Source: Rhodomicrobium sp. Az07
GTDB lineage: Bacteria; Pseudomonadota; Alphaproteobacteria; Rhizobiales; Rhodomicrobiaceae
Assembly (NCBI RefSeq): GCF_018619475.1
Contig: NZ_JAHFZG010000003.1
Span: 1-64,000, forward strand
DNA length: 64,000 bases
Direction: 5' to 3'
Shown: positions 27,677-37,096 of the stretch, piece after piece
How the letters are laid out: every line of letters starts with the position of its first letter
Position numbering within the stretch: the stretch's first letter is position 1
The notes under the pieces: generated by a model
Told to the model about the DNA's origin: nothing
The model's input: the letters and a program-made list of their open reading frames with translations, nothing else
The model's database searches: none
Position numbers and translations under genes: made by a program

Positions 27677-28783
27677 TTACTGGATCTGCTCGTAGTTCTT
27701 CTTGCCCCAGCGATAGAACACATAGGACGGCAGGTTCGGGTCGCCCTTCGCGTCGAACTTGAACTTGCCGAGCGCGGTGTCGAACTCAAGATCCTTCATC
27801 GCGGCCACGACCTTGTCGCCGTCGATGGAACCGGCCTTTTCGGCGGCCTGCGCCCAAGTCTGGATCGCGGCGTATGTGTAGACGACATAGCCTTCCGCGT
27901 TCAAACCCTTCTTCGCAAGCGCTTCCACCACTTCTTTCGCGGCGGGGTTCTTGCGCGGATCGGGCGAGAAGGTCATCATCGTGCCTTCCACGTCCTCGCC
28001 CGCGATGGAGCCGAGTTCCGTCGAGACGAGCGCATCGCCGCCGACGAGGATCGTCTTCATGCCCTGCGCGCGCATCTGGCGGATGATGAGCCCGGCTTCG
28101 GTGTGGTAGCCGCCGAGATAGACGACATCGACGCCGTTCTGCTTCAGCTTGGTGACGACGGCGGTATAGTCCTTCTCGCCGGGCGTGATTGCCTCGTAGA
28201 AGACTTCCTGCTTGCCGGCGGCGTTCAGCGCCTTCTTGGTTTCGTCGGCGAGGCCCTGACCGTAAGCCGTCTTGTCGTGGAGGATTGCAATCTTCTTGTC
28301 GGCGAATTCCTTCGCGAGGTAGGCACCCGCGACGCCGCCCTGCTGGTCGTCACGGCCGCACATGCGATAGGTGAAATCGCCGGGCCGCTCGTCCGTCAGC
28401 TTCGGGTTTGTGGAGCCGGGCGAGATCTGCACGATGCCCTGTTCGTTATAGACGCTCGAAGCGGGGATCGACGAACTCGAACAGAAGTGGCCCGCGACGA
28501 AAGCCACGTCGGAGGACGAGAGCTGTTCCGCGACCGCGCGAGCCTGCTTCGGGTCGCACTGGTCGTCGCCCATTTCGAGTTTGAGCTGCTTGCCGAGGAC
28601 GCCGCCCTTTGCGTTGATGTCGGCCACGGCTGCCTCGCCGCCCGCCTTGAACTGCGCGCCGAAGGTCGCCTCCTTGCCGGTCATCGGGCCTGCGATGGCG
28701 ATTGTGATCTCATCATCGGCCCAGGCCGGAGCGGCTGCCGCCCCCAGACCGAGAAGGGCCAAACCTGCCAGAACTTTGCGCAT
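27677..28783 (-). CDS. livK: Branched-chain amino-acid ABC transporter, periplasmic binding protein
   Basis: This 368-residue type I periplasmic binding protein has a signal peptide (MRKVLAGLALLGLGAAAAPAWA) and the family opening ITIAIAGPMTGKEATFGAQF. FVAGHFCSSSSIPASSVYNEQ holds the Ser-rich loop that binds the amino-acid carboxylate. It captures Leu/Ile/Val or related amides and delivers them to LivHM. It is the last gene of the operon, followed by a strong terminator, and preceded by the DUF6867 gene. Confidence 0.94.
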   Translation of the reverse strand: MRKVLAGLALLGLGAAAAPAWADDEITIAIAGPMTGKEATFGAQFKAGGEAAVADINAKGGVLGKQLKLEMGDDQCDPKQARAVAEQLSSSDVAFVAGHFCSSSSIPASSVYNEQGIVQISPGSTNPKLTDERPGDFTYRMCGRDDQQGGVAGAYLAKEFADKKIAILHDKTAYGQGLADETKKALNAAGKQEVFYEAITPGEKDYTAVVTKLKQNGVDVVYLGGYHTEAGLIIRQMRAQGMKTILVGGDALVSTELGSIAGEDVEGTMMTFSPDPRKNPAAKEVVEALAKKGLNAEGYVVYTYAAIQTWAQAAEKAGSIDGDKVVAAMKDLEFDTALGKFKFDAKGDPNLPSYVFYRWGKKNYEQIQ

Positions 28784-28825
28784 ATATCGTCCTCTCCAAG
28801 TGCTTTTGCTACGGAATGCGGTATG

Positions 28826-29233
28826 TCAGTCTCGCCGGGATTGCGGCAGGCTCTTGGCATCGGGCAACGGCCGCCAGGTGAGCGGACTCGTTTCCACAGC
28901 GAGCCAGCCATATTGGCGAAGCATTTGCACCGTGCGTTGCCGGGAAAACCCGATTGCCGCGAAAACGAGCAGTACGGCTGCATCGACGAGATAGTAATGC
29001 AGCGATAGTAGCGAGCCCTGCGACTGACGCCAGCTTTCAAGCGTCGCACCCGCGAACAGTCCCCAATGCAGGAAGCGCACGGCAGCCGACAGCAGCATCA
29101 CTTGAAGGGCCGCTTGCCAGAACGGGTTCCAGCCGCGTGCCGCCGCGCGCCCGATCATGAAGGCCGCGCCACCGCCCGCGAATACGGTCACGAACAGGAA
29201 CGCCCAGAACGAGGTTTCCCATATCACGCCCAT
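28826..29233 (-). CDS. DUF6867-type small membrane protein of the liv operon
   Basis: This 135-residue protein has about three or four predicted membrane helices, beginning MGVIWETSFWAFLFVTVFAGG. It ends in a basic tail. It sits between livF and livK, a position in which this family recurs in Hyphomicrobiales liv operons. Its role in transport is not established; an accessory subunit or assembly factor is plausible from position alone. Confidence 0.8.
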   Translation of the reverse strand: MGVIWETSFWAFLFVTVFAGGGAAFMIGRAAARGWNPFWQAALQVMLLSAAVRFLHWGLFAGATLESWRQSQGSLLSLHYYLVDAAVLLVFAAIGFSRQRTVQMLRQYGWLAVETSPLTWRPLPDAKSLPQSRRD

Positions 29234-29272
29234 GACGCGGCCTCCCTTGGCGGGGGGCTTACCGGCAGTCCC

Positions 29273-30004
29273 TCACGCATGAACGCCCCCTTCGAGATAG
29301 GCGGCCTTGATGTCGTCGCGCGCGAGAAGCTCGGCGGCGGGGCCGGACATCGTGATCTGGCCGTTGACCATCACATAGCCGCGATGGGCGAGCTTCAGCG
29401 CGTGGAAGGCGTTCTGCTCGACGAGGAACACGGTGAGACCCCGCCTGCGGTTCAGGTCGCGGATGACCGAGAAGATTTGCCGCACGATGAGCGGCGCGAG
29501 GCCGAGCGACGGCTCATCCAGAAGGAGAAGTTTCGGCCGCCCCATGAGCGCGCGGCCAATCGCGAGCATCTGCTGTTCGCCGCCCGACAGCGTGCCGCCG
29601 CGCTGGCCCTGCCTGCGTTCGAGCACCGGAAACAGGCTGAATACGGTGGCGAGGTCTTCCTTGACCGACGCATCGCCGCCGGGGCCGAGGAGCGCGCCCA
29701 TCTGCAAATTCTCGTAAACCGTCATGCGCGGGAATATGCGGCGGCCTTCCGGCGACTGCGCGATGGACAGGCGCATGATCTCGTGCGTCGGCATGGCGGT
29801 GATGTCGCGGCCGTCGAACACGATGCGGCCGGAGCGCGCGCGCGGGTCGCCGCAGACGGTGTTCATGAGCGTGGTCTTGCCCGCGCCGTTCGAGCCGATC
29901 ATCGTGACGATTTCACCCTCGAACACGTCGATGTCCACGCCCTTCAGCGCGCGGATTGCGCCGTAGTACGTCTCTACGCCGCGCACGGTGAGAAGCGGTT
30001 TCAT
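29273..30004 (-). CDS. livF: Branched-chain amino-acid ABC transporter ATPase LivF
   Basis: The cytoplasmic ATPase has 243 residues: Walker A GSNGAGKTTLMNT, Q-loop near IAQSPEGRRIFPRMTV (the PEGR wording is typical of LivF), signature TLSGGEQQMLAIGRALM, Walker B LLLDEPSLGLAP and the H-switch in FLVEQN, where Q/N replaces His as is normal for LivF. Its start overlaps the livG stop by 4 nt. Confidence 0.95.
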   Translation of the reverse strand: MKPLLTVRGVETYYGAIRALKGVDIDVFEGEIVTMIGSNGAGKTTLMNTVCGDPRARSGRIVFDGRDITAMPTHEIMRLSIAQSPEGRRIFPRMTVYENLQMGALLGPGGDASVKEDLATVFSLFPVLERRQGQRGGTLSGGEQQMLAIGRALMGRPKLLLLDEPSLGLAPLIVRQIFSVIRDLNRRRGLTVFLVEQNAFHALKLAHRGYVMVNGQITMSGPAAELLARDDIKAAYLEGGVHA

Positions 30005-30927
30005 AGGCCCACCTCCGCCTCAACGTCTTCCACTTCGTCGTCGGGCACGCCGAGATAGGCTGCGATCACGCGCGGATCGGCGCGGATTTCCTCGGGCGTG
30101 CCTCCCGCTATCTTCTGCCCGTAGTCGAGCACGGCGATGCGGTCGGAAATCTGCATGACGACGCCCATGTCGTGCTCGATGAGAAGGATGGACAGCGCAT
30201 GTTCCTCGCGGATCTTGAGAAGGAGCGCGTTCAACTCGGCGCTTTCGCGCGGGTTGAGCCCGGCGGCCGGTTCGTCGAGGCAGAGCAACACGGGATCGGT
30301 ACACATGGCGCGGGCGATTTCGAGCCGCCGCTGCGCACCATAGGGGAGGTCGCCCGCCGGGTCGTCGGCGCGGTCGATGAGACCGATTTCGCGGAGCCAG
30401 TAGGCGGCCTTGTCGATGGCTTCGGCTTCGGCGCGTTTGAAGCTCGCAAGGCCGAGCAAGCCGCCGATGGTGTAGCCCGATGCGGCGTTCAGCACCGTGT
30501 GTTGTGCGACGAGCAGGTTTTCGAGCAGCGTCATGCCCGCGAACAGTCGGATGTTCTGGAATGTGCGCGCCACGCGGGCGAGCCGCGCGATTTCGAAGCC
30601 CGGCATGCGTTCGAGGAGAAACACGGCACCCGCCCCCTCCGCCTTCGACCATTGCTTGCCGCCGAATGTGGCTGCGGGGAGCGCCTCGAAGGCGGCTTGC
30701 GAACCGTGAGCAAGCGCGACGCGCCCTTCGGTCGGCTTGTAGAAGCCGGTAATGCAATTGAAGAAGGTGGTTTTGCCCGCGCCGTTGGGGCCGATGATGG
30801 CGGTGATGTCGCCGCGCCTCGCGGTGAAGGACAGCTTGTCGACGGCGACGAGTCCGCCGAAGCGCATGGTGAGGTTCTCCACGCGCAGGAGATCGTCGCG
30901 GGTTGCGTCGCTTGCGCCGTCTGCCAT
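30001..30927 (-). CDS. livG: Branched-chain amino-acid ABC transporter ATPase LivG
   Basis: This second ATPase has 308 residues. It has Walker A GPNGAGKTTFFNC, VARTFQNIRLFAGMTLLEN (the LivG Q-loop), signature DLPYGAQRRLEIARAM, Walker B LCLDEPAAGLNPRE and H-loop LLIEHDMGVVM. An insertion of about 30 residues between Walker A and Q-loop (around SQAAFEALPAATFGG) makes it longer than the usual 250-260. The C-terminal IRADPRVIAAYLG is standard. The start overlaps the livM stop by one base. Confidence 0.95.
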   Translation of the reverse strand: MADGASDATRDDLLRVENLTMRFGGLVAVDKLSFTARRGDITAIIGPNGAGKTTFFNCITGFYKPTEGRVALAHGSQAAFEALPAATFGGKQWSKAEGAGAVFLLERMPGFEIARLARVARTFQNIRLFAGMTLLENLLVAQHTVLNAASGYTIGGLLGLASFKRAEAEAIDKAAYWLREIGLIDRADDPAGDLPYGAQRRLEIARAMCTDPVLLCLDEPAAGLNPRESAELNALLLKIREEHALSILLIEHDMGVVMQISDRIAVLDYGQKIAGGTPEEIRADPRVIAAYLGVPDDEVEDVEAEVGL

Positions 30928-32525
30928 CAGCCGCGCCCTTCCTTGACGAAGCTGCCCGATATGTTTTTCCTCGCCTTGAGAAAGGCCGACGGCGTGCGCC
31001 CGGACATGAGCCCGCGCGGACGCCAGATCATGACGAGCACCATCGAAAGCCCGAAGATGAGCATGCGGTAATCTTCGAGGTCGCGGAAGCGCTCGGCGCT
31101 GCCGATGAGGATCACGGCCGCGATCACGACGCCGAGTTGCGAGCCGAGGCCGCCCAGCACCACGATGGCGAGCACCAGCGCCGATTCCATGAAGGTGAAG
31201 GATTCAGGGCTGATGAAGCCTTGGCGCGCGGCGAAGAACGAGCCCGCGAAGCCGCCGAACATGGCGCCGATGGCGAACGCGGTGAGCTTCGTCGTCACCG
31301 TGTTGATGCCGACAGAACGGCAAGCGATTTCGTCCTCGCGAAGCGCTTCCCAGGCGCGGCCGATGGGAAGACGGCGCAGGCGCAAGGTGATGAAGTTGGT
31401 GAGGAGAGCGAGTGCGAGGATCACGTAATACAGGAACACCATGCGGTGGAGCGGGTCGAATTTCAGCCCGAACACGCTCGCGAAGGTGCCCTCGCCGGTA
31501 CGATCGAAAGGCAGACCGAAGAAGGTGAGCTTCGGGATCCGATTGATGCCGTTCGGCCCGCCCGTCAGGCTCTGCCAGTTCAACAGCACGATGCGGATGA
31601 TCTCGCCGAAGGCCATCGTCACGATGGCGAGGTAGTCTCCGCGAAGCCGCAGCACGGGGAAGCCGAGCGTGATGCCCCACAGCGCCGCGAAAAACCCCGC
31701 GAGCGGCAGGCAGACCCAGAAGGACCAGCCGAACTGCGTCGAAATCAGCGCATAGGTGTAGGCCCCCACCGCGTAGAACGCGACATAGCCGAGGTCGAGC
31801 AGCCCCGCGAGGCCGACGACGATGTTCAGCCCCCAGCCGAGCATCACGTAAATCAGGATTTGCGTCGCCGTGTCGATGGCGTAGCGCTGCGACGGCCCCG
31901 CCGTCAGCGCGGGCAGCACGAGCGCGATGAGGAGCAGCGCAATCGGGAACTCGCGCCCGAAATCGGCCGTGAAACGCCGCAGCATCCCTTGCCCGACCGC
32001 TTCCTCCGGCGTCTGCCCGATAATCAGGCGGGCTGCGCGAACGATGGCCATGGCGGCCATAACGAGGAACGTGCTTTCGCATGCGAAGGTGAGTAGATCG
32101 GCTACGGCACCGAGCGCGCCATGAACCGTACCGGCCCCGGCCACCAGCGACGCGCGGAAGCCCGGGATGCTGTAAAGTGCCAGACCGAATACCACGGCCA
32201 GCGCGCCCGCGCCCTTCAGGATCGGCAAGGCCGACGGGATGAGCGAGGTGAAGGTCCGCCCGTCCTTCATCCGCCGCCAGATGAAGACGTCGAGCAGGAG
32301 GCGGCCCACGGCGACGGCGGCTGCAAGCGCCAGCGCCTTGCCGAACTGCGGCATGAGAACCAGCACCCCGTTCACCGTCTCGGTTCTGAGACCCACGATG
32401 GAGCCGAACAGCAAGAGCGCGATGAGAAATGTGATGCCGGCGTCCTTGATGACGTCGGCGGTGATGGCGGCCCGGGGAAGAGTTCGGGTGACGGGCGACG
32501 TTTCGGGCTGAAGCGTGTCCGTCAT
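30927..32525 (-). CDS. livM: Branched-chain amino-acid ABC transporter permease LivM
   Basis: This inner-membrane permease of 532 residues has an N-terminal extension of about 200 residues carrying extra hydrophobic helices (DUF3382-like, as in enterobacterial LivM). The conserved core follows with [41 protein letters not shown] and the coupling loop [20 protein letters not shown]. It forms the channel with LivH. It overlaps livG by one base and follows livH by 3 nt. Confidence 0.94.
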   Translation of the reverse strand: MTDTLQPETSPVTRTLPRAAITADVIKDAGITFLIALLLFGSIVGLRTETVNGVLVLMPQFGKALALAAAVAVGRLLLDVFIWRRMKDGRTFTSLIPSALPILKGAGALAVVFGLALYSIPGFRASLVAGAGTVHGALGAVADLLTFACESTFLVMAAMAIVRAARLIIGQTPEEAVGQGMLRRFTADFGREFPIALLLIALVLPALTAGPSQRYAIDTATQILIYVMLGWGLNIVVGLAGLLDLGYVAFYAVGAYTYALISTQFGWSFWVCLPLAGFFAALWGITLGFPVLRLRGDYLAIVTMAFGEIIRIVLLNWQSLTGGPNGINRIPKLTFFGLPFDRTGEGTFASVFGLKFDPLHRMVFLYYVILALALLTNFITLRLRRLPIGRAWEALREDEIACRSVGINTVTTKLTAFAIGAMFGGFAGSFFAARQGFISPESFTFMESALVLAIVVLGGLGSQLGVVIAAVILIGSAERFRDLEDYRMLIFGLSMVLVMIWRPRGLMSGRTPSAFLKARKNISGSFVKEGRG

Positions 32526-32528
32526 CGC

Positions 32529-33446
32529 CTAGACCTTCTCTACTTCGGGACGACCGAGAAGGCCCGACGGCATGAAAATGAGCACGATTGCGAGAATGGA
32601 GAAGGCCGCCACGTCCTTGTATTGCGCGGTGAAATATCCGGCCCAGAACACCTCGATCAGACCGATGAGGAGGCCGCCCAGCATGGCGCCCGGCAGCGAT
32701 CCGATGCCGCCGAGCACGGCGGCGGTGAACGCCTTGATGCCCGCCACGAAGCCCACGAAAAAGTCGATCACGCCGTAATAGGCGAGGAACATCAGCCCGG
32801 CGACAGAGGCCAGCGCCGCGCCGATCACGAAGGTCAGCGAGATCGTGCGATCCACGTTCACCCCGCACAGCGCCGCCATCTTGCGATCCTGTTCGCAGGC
32901 GCGCTGGGCGCGACCGAGCGACGTGCTGTTGATCAGGTAGGAGAACGCCGCCATGACCGCCACCGTCGTTACGATGATGATGATCTGCATGTAGGACAGG
33001 CTCACCGCGAAGCCGCTATCGCCTTCCGACAGGGTGAAGCCGCCGCGGATGACGGGCGGAAGCGGCTTCGAGCGCGCGCCCTGCGTCAACGCCACGAAGG
33101 TTTGCAGCGCGATCGACATGCCGATGGCGGTGATGAGCGGGGCGAGGCGGAAGGAGTTGCGCAACGGTCGGTATGCGAGGCGCTCGATGGCCCATCCCCA
33201 AAGGCCGGTGAGCGCCATGGCGATGACGAGCGCGAGAAGCAGCGCGAGCGGAACGGCCGTGATGCCGAGCGCGAACAGCGACAGGATTGCGATCAGCGCA
33301 ATGAAGGCACCGATCATGAACACTTCGCCATGCGCGAAGTTGATCATGCCGACGATGCCGTAAACCATCGTATAGCCGATCGCTATGAGGCCGTAGATCG
33401 AGCCCAGCGTAAGGCCGTTGATTAATTGTTGGGCGAAATAATCCAT
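32529..33446 (-). CDS. livH: Branched-chain amino-acid ABC transporter permease LivH
   Basis: This 305-residue permease opens MDYFAQQLINGLTLGSIYGLIAIGYTMVYG, the LivH signature region, and has the coupling motif GRAQRACEQDRKMAALCGV and GGIGSLPGAMLGGLLIGLIE near the end. It is the first gene of the liv operon. A 6-bp hairpin (GCCGGT/ACCGGC, 33468-33485) lies in its 5' leader, and an ArsR-type gene lies 151 nt upstream on the same strand. Confidence 0.95.
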   Translation of the reverse strand: MDYFAQQLINGLTLGSIYGLIAIGYTMVYGIVGMINFAHGEVFMIGAFIALIAILSLFALGITAVPLALLLALVIAMALTGLWGWAIERLAYRPLRNSFRLAPLITAIGMSIALQTFVALTQGARSKPLPPVIRGGFTLSEGDSGFAVSLSYMQIIIIVTTVAVMAAFSYLINSTSLGRAQRACEQDRKMAALCGVNVDRTISLTFVIGAALASVAGLMFLAYYGVIDFFVGFVAGIKAFTAAVLGGIGSLPGAMLGGLLIGLIEVFWAGYFTAQYKDVAAFSILAIVLIFMPSGLLGRPEVEKV

Positions 33447-33597
33447 CGAGAGTTCCGCTCAGGTGCGGCCGGTCTATAAACCGGCTCGAACCCACGATGT
33501 AGTCTATTCCGGGGGGCTGCGACAACAATTACCGGCAGTGGGTTGCGTATCACTATGCAGGATTCGGACCGACTTGCACCAGACCGGACGCCGCGTT

Positions 33598-33978
33598 TCA
33601 CGCGCGGGTGTCGAGCGCCTCCGCAACGCCGGTGCGGCCCGCCTTGCGCGATGAAGCGGGCCGGTCGACATCGAGAATGTCGAGGATCGCGCGCGCCCGT
33701 GCGTTGCTGAACGAATAGATGACGTGATGGCCCTGCCGCTCGGCCGCGACGATCCCGTCGAGGCGCAGCCGCGCGAGATGCTGCGAGGCGAGGCTCTGGC
33801 GCAGGCTCAGACGCTCGCAAAGGTCCATCACCGTGTGCGGGGCCTGATCGAGAAGCCGCAGGATCTGAAGCCGGTGCGGGTTGGCAAGCGCACGCAACAT
33901 GTTGGCGGCCTGCACCGGGCCGCGTATAACCGCTGCACCGTCCGCTTTTGCGTCGCCCGTCCTGTCGAGTTTTCCCAT
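33598..33978 (-). CDS. ArsR-family winged-helix transcriptional regulator
   Basis: This is a 126-residue repressor-type protein. The winged helix lies at about 25-105: ANMLRALANPHRLQILRLL, the recognition helix in LRQSLASQHLARLRLDGIV and the wing in AAERQGHHVIYSF. It has a single Cys (DLCERL) and no CxC metal motif, so it may not sense metals. It is transcribed toward the liv operon, and a 28-bp dyad sits 25 nt upstream of its start, suggesting autoregulation. Control of liv is possible but not shown. Confidence 0.85.
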   Translation of the reverse strand: MGKLDRTGDAKADGAAVIRGPVQAANMLRALANPHRLQILRLLDQAPHTVMDLCERLSLRQSLASQHLARLRLDGIVAAERQGHHVIYSFSNARARAILDILDVDRPASSRKAGRTGVAEALDTRA

Positions 33979-34003
33979 GTCCGTACCCCGTAAATCCTGA
34001 ACG

Positions 34004-34031
34004 TTGTTCGTGTTAAGCTTTTAACGAACAA
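34004..34031. promoter_or_regulatory. 28-bp dyad upstream of the ArsR-type gene, putative operator
   Basis: TTGTTCGTGTTAAG (34004-34017) faces CTTTTAACGAACAA (34018-34031); 11 of 14 positions are symmetrical, with the outer eight perfect. The ArsR-type start codon is at 33978. A long imperfect dyad in this position is the usual form of an ArsR-family operator. It is only 73 bases from the end of the next gene (34104). Confidence 0.55.
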
Positions 34032-34103
34032 TGATAGGGGGTTTCGAACATCGCCGGTTTCAGATGTTTGGCAGAAATGTTCAAATAAACGAGAGGTGGA
34101 CTC

Positions 34104-35453
34104 TCAAACGTTCAGATCCTCATCGAAGGAACCGGGGAGGTTGAAGCGTCGTTGCACGATTTGCGAGGGGCGGCCGTGGAGGTGCATTTCGACGCCGTCA
34201 TCGAGCGCGCGGGCATACACCGCAAGCGATGCATCCACCGCATCAAGCGTCCGCGCAATATCGTGCTCAGTGTGGGAATAGCAGACGGCGAGCGAGGGGC
34301 AGATGACGCCGCGACGGATCATCTCCTGAAGGAAAAGCGAACGGAATCCTTGCGAGGGTTTGCGGTCCCGGTCGAGCGTCGCGAAGACGAGGCAGCAATC
34401 GCGGCCAACGACAGAGACATATTCGCCGAGCCCGTGACGGCGGATGGCCTGTTCGAAGCCGTCGCGGAGCGCGGCGCCAAGCCGGTGCAGCGTTTCGACG
34501 ACCGGCTGTTCCTTATAGGTCTCGATGGTGGCGATGGCTGCCGCGAGCGGCCCGGTTTCGCCGCCATGGGTGGTGGAAAGCAGGAAGACGCGCGGCTTGT
34601 CGTGGTGATGGAAGCCGCCGAGCCGCATGAACTCGCGTTTGCCGCACAGCGCCGACACGGAAAAGCCGTTGCCGAGCGCCTTGCCGAAGGTGCTCAGGTC
34701 CGGTTCTATGCCGTAATACGCCTGCCCGCCGCCGTTCGCCCACCTGAAGCCGGTGATCATCTCGTCGAGGACGAACAGCGCGCCATTGCGATGGCATAGC
34801 TCCTTCAGCCGATGCAGAAAGCCGTCCTTCGGATCCGCGCCGCGCGAAGGTTCGAGGATCATCGCCGCGATCTTGCCGGGATAACGGTCGAAAAGCGCCG
34901 CCGCGCTGTCGAGGTCGTCATAGCGGAACGTCAGCGTCAGGTCTTTCGTCGCCTGCGGCACGCCCGCACCCATCGGCGTTGTGCCCATGAACCAGTCGTC
35001 CACGGAGAAGAAGGGGTGATCCGAGCAGCAGGCGACGTAATCGCGCCCGGTATAGGCCCGAGCAAGTTTCATCGCGCCGGAAGTCGCGTCCGAACCGTCC
35101 TTGCAGAATTTCACCATGTCCGCGCCGATAAGGCTCAGGAATTGCTCGGCGCATTCGACTTCGATCTGGCTCGGCCGGGTGAAATTGCAGCCTTTCGCGA
35201 TCTCTTTTTGCACCGCTTCGACAACCGCGGGAAACGCATGCCCGAGCGTGACGGCGCGGTTGCCCATACCGAATTCGATGAACTCGTTGCCGTCGACGTC
35301 CCAGACGTGGGCGCCGAGTCCGCGTGCAATGAAGCCCGGCGCGAGGATGGGATATTGATCGAGGCCCTTCGCATAAGTGTGGCAACCGCCCGGAATGAGA
35401 TGATGGGCTTTCGCCTGGAGCGCCTTCGATCTGGAAAAGGATTGACCCGTCAT
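34104..35453 (-). CDS. PLP-dependent class III aminotransferase (glutamate-1-semialdehyde aminotransferase-like)
   Basis: From ATG 35453 it has 449 residues. GAHVWDVDGNEFIEFGMG, the PLP-phosphate region FCKDGSDATSGAMKLARAYTG, LFVLDEMITGFRWANGG and the Schiff-base Lys in STFGKALGNGFSVSAL follow the GSA-aminotransferase pattern. Its position at the edge of a polysaccharide locus, not near haem genes, suggests it aminates a sugar or amino-acid precursor of a glycan substituent rather than making 5-aminolevulinate. The frame is open to 35636, but that stretch is A+T-rich and non-conserved. Confidence 0.82.
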   Translation of the reverse strand: MTGQSFSRSKALQAKAHHLIPGGCHTYAKGLDQYPILAPGFIARGLGAHVWDVDGNEFIEFGMGNRAVTLGHAFPAVVEAVQKEIAKGCNFTRPSQIEVECAEQFLSLIGADMVKFCKDGSDATSGAMKLARAYTGRDYVACCSDHPFFSVDDWFMGTTPMGAGVPQATKDLTLTFRYDDLDSAAALFDRYPGKIAAMILEPSRGADPKDGFLHRLKELCHRNGALFVLDEMITGFRWANGGGQAYYGIEPDLSTFGKALGNGFSVSALCGKREFMRLGGFHHHDKPRVFLLSTTHGGETGPLAAAIATIETYKEQPVVETLHRLGAALRDGFEQAIRRHGLGEYVSVVGRDCCLVFATLDRDRKPSQGFRSLFLQEMIRRGVICPSLAVCYSHTEHDIARTLDAVDASLAVYARALDDGVEMHLHGRPSQIVQRRFNLPGSFDEDLNV

Positions 35454-35905
35454 ATCCTGCCTCAACAATGACCCGTATTCGGATGGCTGCGAAAGATGAG
35501 TATTGACACAGTATTTATTAAAAATAATAGAGACACAGAAGGAATTCGACGTATCGGTCGCATCCACAGAACGACCGCATAATCCATCAGAGCCAAATGT
35601 AATAATCATCATGGCTACGCAACTGGTTCTCCACAAATTGGTTAAATCGCTGCTTTGTGATCTTTGACTTGAAGTAGCGCATGATTTGTGCCTACTGGTG
35701 CACGAGCGTTCATATGGCGATCAGCCAGTTGAACGGTAGCAAACAATTGTGCTCGCCCTCGGGTATTCACTTGGCTCACACTGAACTCTGATACATCTGA
35801 CATTTGCTGATGGCTGTGGAGCGGCGAAAATCGGATGCAGGAATCAAATGAATGCTGGGTCGGGAATGATTTTGCGAGAGTTTGCGCTGGTTTTTGAGTT
35901 TGTCG
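35454..35905. other. 452-base intergenic region at the head of the exopolysaccharide locus
   Basis: No gene is convincing here; the frames across 35642-36097 are shadows. The stretch is A+T-rich compared with both flanks, separates divergent genes and holds the promoter candidate at 35503-35530. A GGTTAA element occurs at 35640. A 5' leader of about 370 nt would precede the GumC-like gene if that promoter is used. Confidence 0.5.
35503..35530 (+). promoter_or_regulatory. Candidate sigma-70-type promoter for the first exopolysaccharide block
   Basis: TTGACA (35503-35508), a 16-base spacer and TAATAG (35525-35530) make a near-consensus promoter pointing at the GumC-like gene 376 bases downstream. 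The -10 lies in a run of A and T. No promoter of comparable quality was noticed nearer to the gene. Confidence 0.4.
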
Positions 35906-37096
35906 ATGCATAACGGTGTTGCCGCGCCCGACGATCGCGAGATCGGCTTCGGGAAAATTCTGGCCGCGCTTTCCCGCAACGCGCGTCTTCTCCTGGCCGC
36001 CGCCGGGACAGGCGTTGCGCTGGCCGTCCTTCTGATCCTGGTTTCGAACCCGGTCTACAAGGCGACGGCGAAAGTCCTGATCGACACGCGGCAACAAAAC
36101 ATCCTTTCGAGCGAGGAACTGGTCAAGAGCGCCATCTTCGACACCTCCGCGATCGACACGCAGGTAGAACTACTCACCTCGGGGAGCGTCGCGCGACGCG
36201 CGCTGGCCGAACTCTCGGACAAATCGTCGACCGGCGAGGTGAAGCGGGAAGCCTTCACGGATAAGGAGATTCGCGCCTTTCTGGCCAATCTTACGGTCGC
36301 GCGCAAAGGGCTCACCTACGTTCTCGATGTCACCTTTTCGGATCGCAATGCTGCCGATGCAGCCAATGCCGCAAACGTGATCGTGAAAGCCTACATCGAC
36401 GAGGCGGCGAACGCCGACATGAACACCGCGCAAAAGGCCAACGCCTGGCTTCAGGAGCGGATCAAGAACCTCGAACCCGAAGTCATCAAGCTCGAAAAAC
36501 AGATCCAGGACTACAAGGCGGTAAACGGCCTCGTCAGCCTTGGCGAGCAGACCGTCGAGGAAAGAAATCTCATCGAGTATATCGGCCAGCTCGGCCTTGC
36601 GCGGGCGGCCCTTGCCGAGGCGCAGGCAAAGCGCGACCTCGATCAGTCGAAAAGCGCCATGTCGCTTCAGTCGCAGGATGCCTATTCGGTGGCAAAAACC
36701 AAGGTCTCGCTGATGGAACGCGGCCTCGAAACGCTGCGCGGCGAAGTTGTCAACCGCCGGCAAAAGGAACTCCAGCTTCAGGAAATGGAACGCGAATCGA
36801 CCGCCGCGAAGGAGCTTTACGCATCGCTTCTGAAGCGGCAGCGCGAGATCGAAGCGCAGGAAAGCCGCAGCGCCGCCTATGCGCGCGTGGTGCAGGAGGC
36901 TCTGCCGCCAGCCTGGCCGTCCTGGCCACCGAAAGCGCTGCTTCTTCTCGCTGGCGCGTTCATCGGCTTCGTGGCGGGCGTTCTGATCGTGGTGGCAAGG
37001 CTCGTGGCGGATGCGAGAGGGATCACCCTGCGGTCGCTTCGCCTCGCCCTCGACGGGGGCACCGGTCATGCCCGGCCCGCAGGACACGATGCGTAA
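35906..37096 (+). CDS. GumC/Wzz-like polysaccharide co-polymerase without kinase domain
   Basis: This 396-residue inner-membrane protein sets chain length and links polymerisation to export. A first membrane helix (LLLAAAGTGVALAVLLILV) is followed by the Wzz fold (YKATAKVLIDTR, IDTQVELLTSG), a periplasmic coiled coil at about 190-320, and a second helix (ALLLLAGAFIGFVAGVLIVV). It stops after that helix, so there is no tyrosine-kinase domain with Walker motifs, and no separate kinase gene is visible in the window. Its end overlaps the flippase start by 8 nt. Confidence 0.85.
   Translation: MHNGVAAPDDREIGFGKILAALSRNARLLLAAAGTGVALAVLLILVSNPVYKATAKVLIDTRQQNILSSEELVKSAIFDTSAIDTQVELLTSGSVARRALAELSDKSSTGEVKREAFTDKEIRAFLANLTVARKGLTYVLDVTFSDRNAADAANAANVIVKAYIDEAANADMNTAQKANAWLQERIKNLEPEVIKLEKQIQDYKAVNGLVSLGEQTVEERNLIEYIGQLGLARAALAEAQAKRDLDQSKSAMSLQSQDAYSVAKTKVSLMERGLETLRGEVVNRRQKELQLQEMERESTAAKELYASLLKRQREIEAQESRSAAYARVVQEALPPAWPSWPPKALLLLAGAFIGFVAGVLIVVARLVADARGITLRSLRLALDGGTGHARPAGHDA

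Noticed and set aside
27662-32096. Long plus-strand frames opposite livK, livG and livM
   Set aside because: All are antisense to recognisable transporter genes and lack any conserved motif or ribosome-binding site.
34104-35453. hemL (glutamate-1-semialdehyde aminotransferase for haem)
   Set aside because: Alphaproteobacteria make 5-aminolevulinate through HemA from glycine, and the neighbours are polysaccharide genes. A sugar or glycan-substituent aminotransferase is more likely.
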